A stretch of 46,316 nt of DNA from Clostridium sp. Lineage in GTDB: Bacteria; Bacillota; Clostridia; Lachnospirales; Lachnospiraceae. Location of the stretch: positions 1 through 46,316 of the forward strand of contig JAMOZY010000004.1 of NCBI GenBank assembly GCA_023667695.1. The letters run 5' to 3'. This document shows, in pieces, positions 42,567 to 46,316 of the stretch; the first letter of the stretch is position 1, and each line of letters opens with the position of its first letter. The position numbers and the translations under genes are program-made. The notes under the pieces are model-generated. The model did not search any database and had not been told where the DNA came from. It worked only from the letters and a program-made list of their open reading frames with translations.

Positions 42567-44399
42567 TTATTGCATTATGATATAATCCGTAGGCGCCGCC
42601 AACTGACGGCCTTCTGCCAAACGGTTTACCAGGATTTGCTTATATGCCGTCTCCGTCTGATTGTAATCCGTTACGCCTATCTCACCGAAAGCCTCGTCAA
42701 GCATGGCCTCCAGATTTCCCAGTGCCGCTACTGTGTAGGTTCCTGCCCGGTCTAAGTCCTGCCCATCGATGGTCAGCCGTTCCAGGCTGTAGCCAGTGTC
42801 AGTCCTCTGGACAGTCATCTCAAAGCCACTGGATACATACAAGGTAGAATCATTAACCACAGAGCCACGCCTGCCCGGGATGGTGAGCAAGTAATCAACA
42901 TACTGATATAGCTGGTCCCCCGTCATCTCGCACAGGGCGATAACCGGCGCTTCACCCATAGTCAAAAAACTCAGTTCTGTCTGCGTATAGTCCCCGGCAG
43001 CAATATTCCCGGCCACGGCCTCGGCCGGACCGATGAGCAGCTGGGTACCCACTTCTTCCCGAAGGGAATTCAGGACTGCTGAAGCAGCCTGACTGCCGTG
43101 CTGAGCATCAAAGGCATAGGTATAGCCAGTATCGATATGGACGATTTTCTCTGTATCGGAGACCGGCGTACCCATCATGGAATTAAACGCATCAAAGGCG
43201 GAGCGGGCATCCGGATACTCTCCGGTTATCATCCCTTGCACTACCGTCTGAGAGACAGCAAACATGTCTGCAGATGCCAGCCGGATATAGAGCCGATTGT
43301 CGTTGAGCGCCTCCTCCATAGGTGCAAGCAGAGGAGACAATGTCTGAGGCACATCCTTACTATATGCGATAAGCGTCTCGTCGGTGGTGATTTGCTTCAA
43401 TCCTTCCGCATCCAGCATGGCAGCCATAATGTCCAGAATAAGCGCCTTGCGGGCAGAATCCTCTGTTCCCTGAACATTTGCCGCTATCTGAAACGCCGGA
43501 TAAGTGAGATACCAACTGCTCTCTGCCGTATCGCCAAAATAAGGCAGCAACAGGCATTCCTCCTCCATACCATGGACGTCAGTCTCACCCGGGGTGGTAC
43601 GAATCATAGCAGTCTCTCCATTTTCCAAAGCATCAAAGAAATCGTTGGTATTATCGTTCAAATCAGATGCACCGATTCCCGCATATTCGATAAATTCCTC
43701 CATCCGCTGAAAAACAGGAAGCCAAACCTCCTCACTAAGCTGAGCGGTCTGTCCGCTTTCATACTGCTGTCGCCACTCCCGGCCAGCCTGAGAGGTAAGC
43801 TGTTCCACCGACAGTCCCTGAAGCATCTCCATACAGGTATAGTCTGCCCCGAAATTCGAACGAAAGGGCTGGATTCCCAGCTCCTGCAGTGTTCCGCACA
43901 GCTCCACAAACTCCTGATAGGTTTGAGGCAGGGATAAATCATGTTCTTCCAGCAGTACGCGGTTTACAAGAATACCATCCACCTCTGCACAGGCAGGAAG
44001 CCAGTTCACAGTACCATCGTTATAGGTATAACTACGCAGATAGGACTGGTTGAAGGTATTGGCCAGTTCCGTGTCACTCAAATCCAGCAGAGCATCCTTC
44101 CAATCAGCCACATCCCGAAGGGCAAACCGCCGGACGGTAAGAATATCAGGCAAATCTCCCTGCTCCTGCTTAAAGCGGTAGAAGTCAGTGGAGTTAGTTG
44201 CCACATAAAAAATGAAATCTACCTCCGGAAATCGCTCCTGCAGATATGGTGCATAGCGCTCGGTAAGCTGATCACTCCACAAAGCTATCGTAACCTGCTC
44301 CCGCCGGCTTTCTTCTTCAACACCATTTTCGCCACTACAGCCGGACAATACCGCTGTCAGCAGCACCACCGTCATAATCAAGCTGAATAACCTTTTCAT
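42567..44399 (-). CDS. Solute-binding lipoprotein fused to a 5'-nucleotidase C-terminal-like domain
   Basis: The 610-residue protein starts with a lipoprotein signal (VVLLTAVLSGC, Cys21). Residues about 35-420 resemble family 1 extracellular sugar-binding proteins of ABC transporters (VTIALWSDQLTERYAPYLQE, DLPDILTVRRFALRDVADW, NGETAMIRTTPGE). Residues about 425-610 resemble the 5'-nucleotidase C-terminal domain, with VVNDSTLYVSSGFEMTVQ and TYTVAALGNLEAML. The fusion is unusual, since this domain normally follows a metallophosphoesterase; no phosphoesterase domain is seen here. There is no permease gene beside it; instead it is followed 16 bases later by a hybrid histidine kinase. AGGAGGG precedes the ATG. 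Ligand unknown. Confidence 0.8.
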   Translation of the reverse strand: MKRLFSLIMTVVLLTAVLSGCSGENGVEEESRREQVTIALWSDQLTERYAPYLQERFPEVDFIFYVATNSTDFYRFKQEQGDLPDILTVRRFALRDVADWKDALLDLSDTELANTFNQSYLRSYTYNDGTVNWLPACAEVDGILVNRVLLEEHDLSLPQTYQEFVELCGTLQELGIQPFRSNFGADYTCMEMLQGLSVEQLTSQAGREWRQQYESGQTAQLSEEVWLPVFQRMEEFIEYAGIGASDLNDNTNDFFDALENGETAMIRTTPGETDVHGMEEECLLLPYFGDTAESSWYLTYPAFQIAANVQGTEDSARKALILDIMAAMLDAEGLKQITTDETLIAYSKDVPQTLSPLLAPMEEALNDNRLYIRLASADMFAVSQTVVQGMITGEYPDARSAFDAFNSMMGTPVSDTEKIVHIDTGYTYAFDAQHGSQAASAVLNSLREEVGTQLLIGPAEAVAGNIAAGDYTQTELSFLTMGEAPVIALCEMTGDQLYQYVDYLLTIPGRRGSVVNDSTLYVSSGFEMTVQRTDTGYSLERLTIDGQDLDRAGTYTVAALGNLEAMLDEAFGEIGVTDYNQTETAYKQILVNRLAEGRQLAAPTDYIIMQ

Positions 44400-44414
44400 T
44401 TCTGCCCTCCTCCT

Positions 44415-44468
44415 CTATTCCAGACATTTCCATCCGGAGCTACTGTTTTCTGCTCCTCCAGTTTTCAT
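44415..44468 (-). CDS. Possible 17-residue leader peptide before the solute-binding lipoprotein
   Basis: AAAAGGAG lies ten bases before an ATG that opens an 18-codon frame (MKTGGAENSSSGWKCLE and stop) ending 15 bases before the lipoprotein start. It could be a translated leader, or chance. I see no rare-codon run or stem-loop that would show attenuation. Between it and 44708, no gene is recognised. Confidence 0.25.
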   Translation of the reverse strand: MKTGGAENSSSGWKCLE

Positions 44469-44707
44469 AATATATCGACTCCTTTTCCATTTCCTTTTAT
44501 CTACAGCAGGATTTCCTCTGCAATCATATGGCTATAGTTTGTAAAAAATAATATCTCATCAATATATTTTAGCCATTCCTTTTAAAAAGTCAAGAGAGTG
44601 GATTACTTGCTCTTCCCGCCTAATCTGGCTAATGAAGATTTTCAAGCAATACTTCCACTCCCATCATCATTCTTCTATCTAATTCTGAAACAGTTCCAAA
44701 CCTGTTA

Positions 44708-44841
44708 TTAAATCATTTCCTCCTGCCACTTCTGCATCCATTGCAAAATATCCGTTATCCTGTCTCTATCGTTGAATCCCATCTCTATTATGCTTATTGC
44801 ATGAATCACAGGCGAACCAGAATCCCTCGCATATAGCTTTA
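44708..44841 (-). pseudogene. Remnant of the end of an unknown gene
   Basis: Immediately after the lipoprotein gene (minus strand) one frame reads RDSGSPVIHAISIIEMGFND then RDRITDILQWMQKWQEEMI and stops. A second short stretch, RFGTVSELDRRMMMGVEVLL, follows in another frame up to about 44633. The residues look like real protein rather than chance sequence, but there is no start or ribosome site. I do not recognise the family. It is probably the decayed tail of a lost gene. Confidence 0.35.
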
Positions 44842-45876
44842 TTATTTTGTAAGTGCTATATCAAATATATAAGCCGCTTCTCTTGCCGTATAGCTCTTAA
44901 CGGTACTGCCTGTCCCTTCCGGCATACCATCCAGATAAATGCAAGTCCCATCGCTGCTAAGAATAAAATACTTCAATTCGCCTACATAGTCAACTAAAAT
45001 CGAATTCCCGTCAAAGACCTCACCTGTATCCTCCAGACGCTCCTGGTAGTCCGGTACCGGCTCCACATGAAGCGTAGCATAGGTACTCCATTCCGGAATT
45101 TCCACGGACATCAGAATACTGATATCATCATGGTTGGCCGTTCCACTGGCAGGCGAGCAGATTAGAAAACCGGAATAGGAAATCCCTTCCCGATATGCCA
45201 TCTTATAGTCTTCAAAAACCGGATTTACCCTCATGGCAGCAATTACATCGGACAGGGTTTCCTTCTCATCTGCCGGTACAATGGCAGTTCCCATCTGTGC
45301 CAGGGCGGTATACAGGTTATTCAGGGAAATCATCCGCTTATTCACCAGCTCCTGCCAATAAGACACCTGATAGGTCAAATCATATAAGGTCAGATACATT
45401 TCCTCATTTTCCGTTACAGCTCCGGAATCCTTCTTGCGATAGATATTCACCACGTCATCCGAGTATACCACCATATAATCCGATGGCTTCCAGGTATTCA
45501 GGAATTCCGCCTCCGGCTCTTCGATTGCAACCTTATGTCCCTTGACATTCAGCATAAACCGGGTGCTGTATTTTGCTATAATGGACTGGCTATAAAGCCA
45601 GAGAGTATCCGTTTCCGTAAACACATAGGTGTTATCATTCACAACAAAGGAAAAATGCTCCCTGGTACCGGGATTTACTACCGGTATCCCTGCCTCCGGA
45701 AGGGTTTCCGGTATCCTTCGGTAATCCGTATTCCCAACAGGAACCACCACCTCAGCAGCAGTATCTGTTGTCTCCTCCATATCCGTGGTATCCGATTTGG
45801 CACTTCCACATCCGGTCAGCAGCAGACACAATGACAGACCCATGGCATAACACCATTGTTTCCAATTCCATTTCAT
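44842..45876 (-). CDS. Lipoprotein of unknown function
   Basis: The 344-residue protein has a lipoprotein signal (WCYAMGLSLCLLLTGC, Cys23) followed by a Thr/Asp/Glu-rich linker and a globular domain from about residue 55 on (HFSFVVNDNTYVFTETDTLW, FLNTWKPSDYMVVYSDDVVN). The second half contains SYSGFLICSPASGTANHDDI and an end with SSDGTCIYLDGMPEG. I recognise no family. The start at 45876 follows GAGGGGAG; a longer reading from 45951 has a non-signal N-terminus and is rejected. It lies 71 bases after aspS in the same direction. The C-terminal strand-rich part may bind a ligand or surface partner, but this is not shown. Confidence 0.8.
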   Translation of the reverse strand: MKWNWKQWCYAMGLSLCLLLTGCGSAKSDTTDMEETTDTAAEVVVPVGNTDYRRIPETLPEAGIPVVNPGTREHFSFVVNDNTYVFTETDTLWLYSQSIIAKYSTRFMLNVKGHKVAIEEPEAEFLNTWKPSDYMVVYSDDVVNIYRKKDSGAVTENEEMYLTLYDLTYQVSYWQELVNKRMISLNNLYTALAQMGTAIVPADEKETLSDVIAAMRVNPVFEDYKMAYREGISYSGFLICSPASGTANHDDISILMSVEIPEWSTYATLHVEPVPDYQERLEDTGEVFDGNSILVDYVGELKYFILSSDGTCIYLDGMPEGTGSTVKSYTAREAAYIFDIALTK

Positions 45877-45947
45877 TTTTGACTCCCCTCGTTTTCCCTC
45901 TGATTGAAGCCGGTACTTCCCCCGAATATCCGGCTCATACTTCTCTT

Positions 45948-46316
45948 TCATTCTTCTTTCCTTGCCAGAACGGCAATTTCTAGCTCTTCCAACTGCTTTT
46001 TGTCTACTACATTTGGCGCCTCTGACATCAGACAGGATGCGTCCTTTACCTTCGGGAATGCAATAACATCCCGGATGGAATCCTCCTTTGCCATAAGCAT
46101 GATTAACCGGTCCAGACCATATGCCAGTCCGGCATGAGGTGGTACGCCATACTTAAATGCCTGTAACAGAAATCCAAACTGCTCATATGCCGTTTCCTTT
46201 GCAAATCCCAGTGCTTCAAACATCCGCTCCTGAATGTCATCCTGATGAATCCGGACAGAACCGCCTCCCAGCTCTGTACCGTTCAACACTATATCATATG
46301 CCTTTGCCCGTACCCG
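45948..46316 (-). CDS. aspS: Aspartyl-tRNA synthetase, C-terminal part (cut by the window edge)
   Basis: Only the last 122 residues are present; the gene continues past 46316. The end of the class II catalytic core is clear: [20 protein letters not shown], then [20 protein letters not shown] with the motif 3 [20 protein letters not shown], and the bacterial AspRS tail [20 protein letters not shown]. The enzyme charges tRNA-Asp (and tRNA-Asn in organisms without AsnRS). The reading frame is open to the edge, so it is partial rather than truncated. The lipoprotein gene follows after 71 bases. Confidence 0.95.
   Translation of the reverse strand, partial: RVRAKAYDIVLNGTELGGGSVRIHQDDIQERMFEALGFAKETAYEQFGFLLQAFKYGVPPHAGLAYGLDRLIMLMAKEDSIRDVIAFPKVKDASCLMSEAPNVVDKKQLEELEIAVLARKEE

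Overview
The window looks like a chromosomal stretch of an anaerobic Firmicute of class Clostridia, most likely family Lachnospiraceae. The reasons are the moderate-to-low GC content, strong AGGAGG-type ribosome binding sites at nearly every gene, a class II galT, MarR/MATE, OmpR-type and hybrid two-component systems, an intracellular mannan-degrading pair, and a large gene cluster of the DUF5717/DUF5716 type that I associate with Lachnospiraceae. No complete insertion sequence, prophage or CRISPR array is visible.

Layout. (1) 132-5365: a galactose (Leloir) locus, with a LacI-type repressor divergent from galK-galE-galT; the intergenic region carries four copies of TTTACTAAA around a clear promoter. 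(2) 5389-9094: on the minus strand, an OmpR-type response regulator, its sensor kinase, and a dGTPase whose ribosome binding site lies in a 12-bp inverted repeat overlapping its own promoter. (3) 9095-12638: an accessory stretch with a decayed UPF0175/DUF3368 toxin-antitoxin pair, a DUF4274 protein, an ArsC/Spx-like protein, and an apparently intact MqsR-like toxin with an MqsA-like/Panacea antitoxin. (4) 12847-18978: a hydrolase-acyltransferase pair, tRNA-Tyr, an XRE-regulator remnant, a double GNAT protein, a LysR regulator, an Rpn-family nuclease and a SRPBCC protein. (5) 19053-23789: an autoregulated-looking MarR/MATE operon facing valS. (6) 24103-34226: an NlpC/P60 protein with DUF4214 repeats and, upstream, a seven-gene minus-strand cluster (DUF5717 giant protein, actin/Hsp70-like DUF5716 protein, helical-repeat protein, coiled-coil membrane protein, small membrane protein and two small proteins of unknown function). 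This is the best candidate for an undescribed system. (7) 34281-34613: a 100-bp tandem repeat whose hairpins show a compensatory change. (8) 34663-39815: a HisC/CobD-like aminotransferase, an AraC regulator divergent from a cellobiose/mannobiose 2-epimerase and an intracellular GH26 enzyme, and a TauE/SafE permease. (9) 39884-46316: a hybrid histidine kinase with a solute-binding lipoprotein fused to a 5'-nucleotidase C-terminal-like domain, another lipoprotein, and the 3' end of aspS running off the right edge.

How genes work together: galKET converts galactose to UDP-sugars under the divergent repressor. The epimerase and GH26 enzyme probably process imported manno-oligosaccharides. The MarR regulator probably controls the MATE pump through a palindrome in their shared promoter. 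The lipoprotein/hybrid-kinase pair is arranged like an external ligand-sensing module. The DUF5717/DUF5716 cluster is built like one complex, with two genes overlapping and several others separated by 4-14 bases. Family names are from memory of conserved sequence features; no database search was run.
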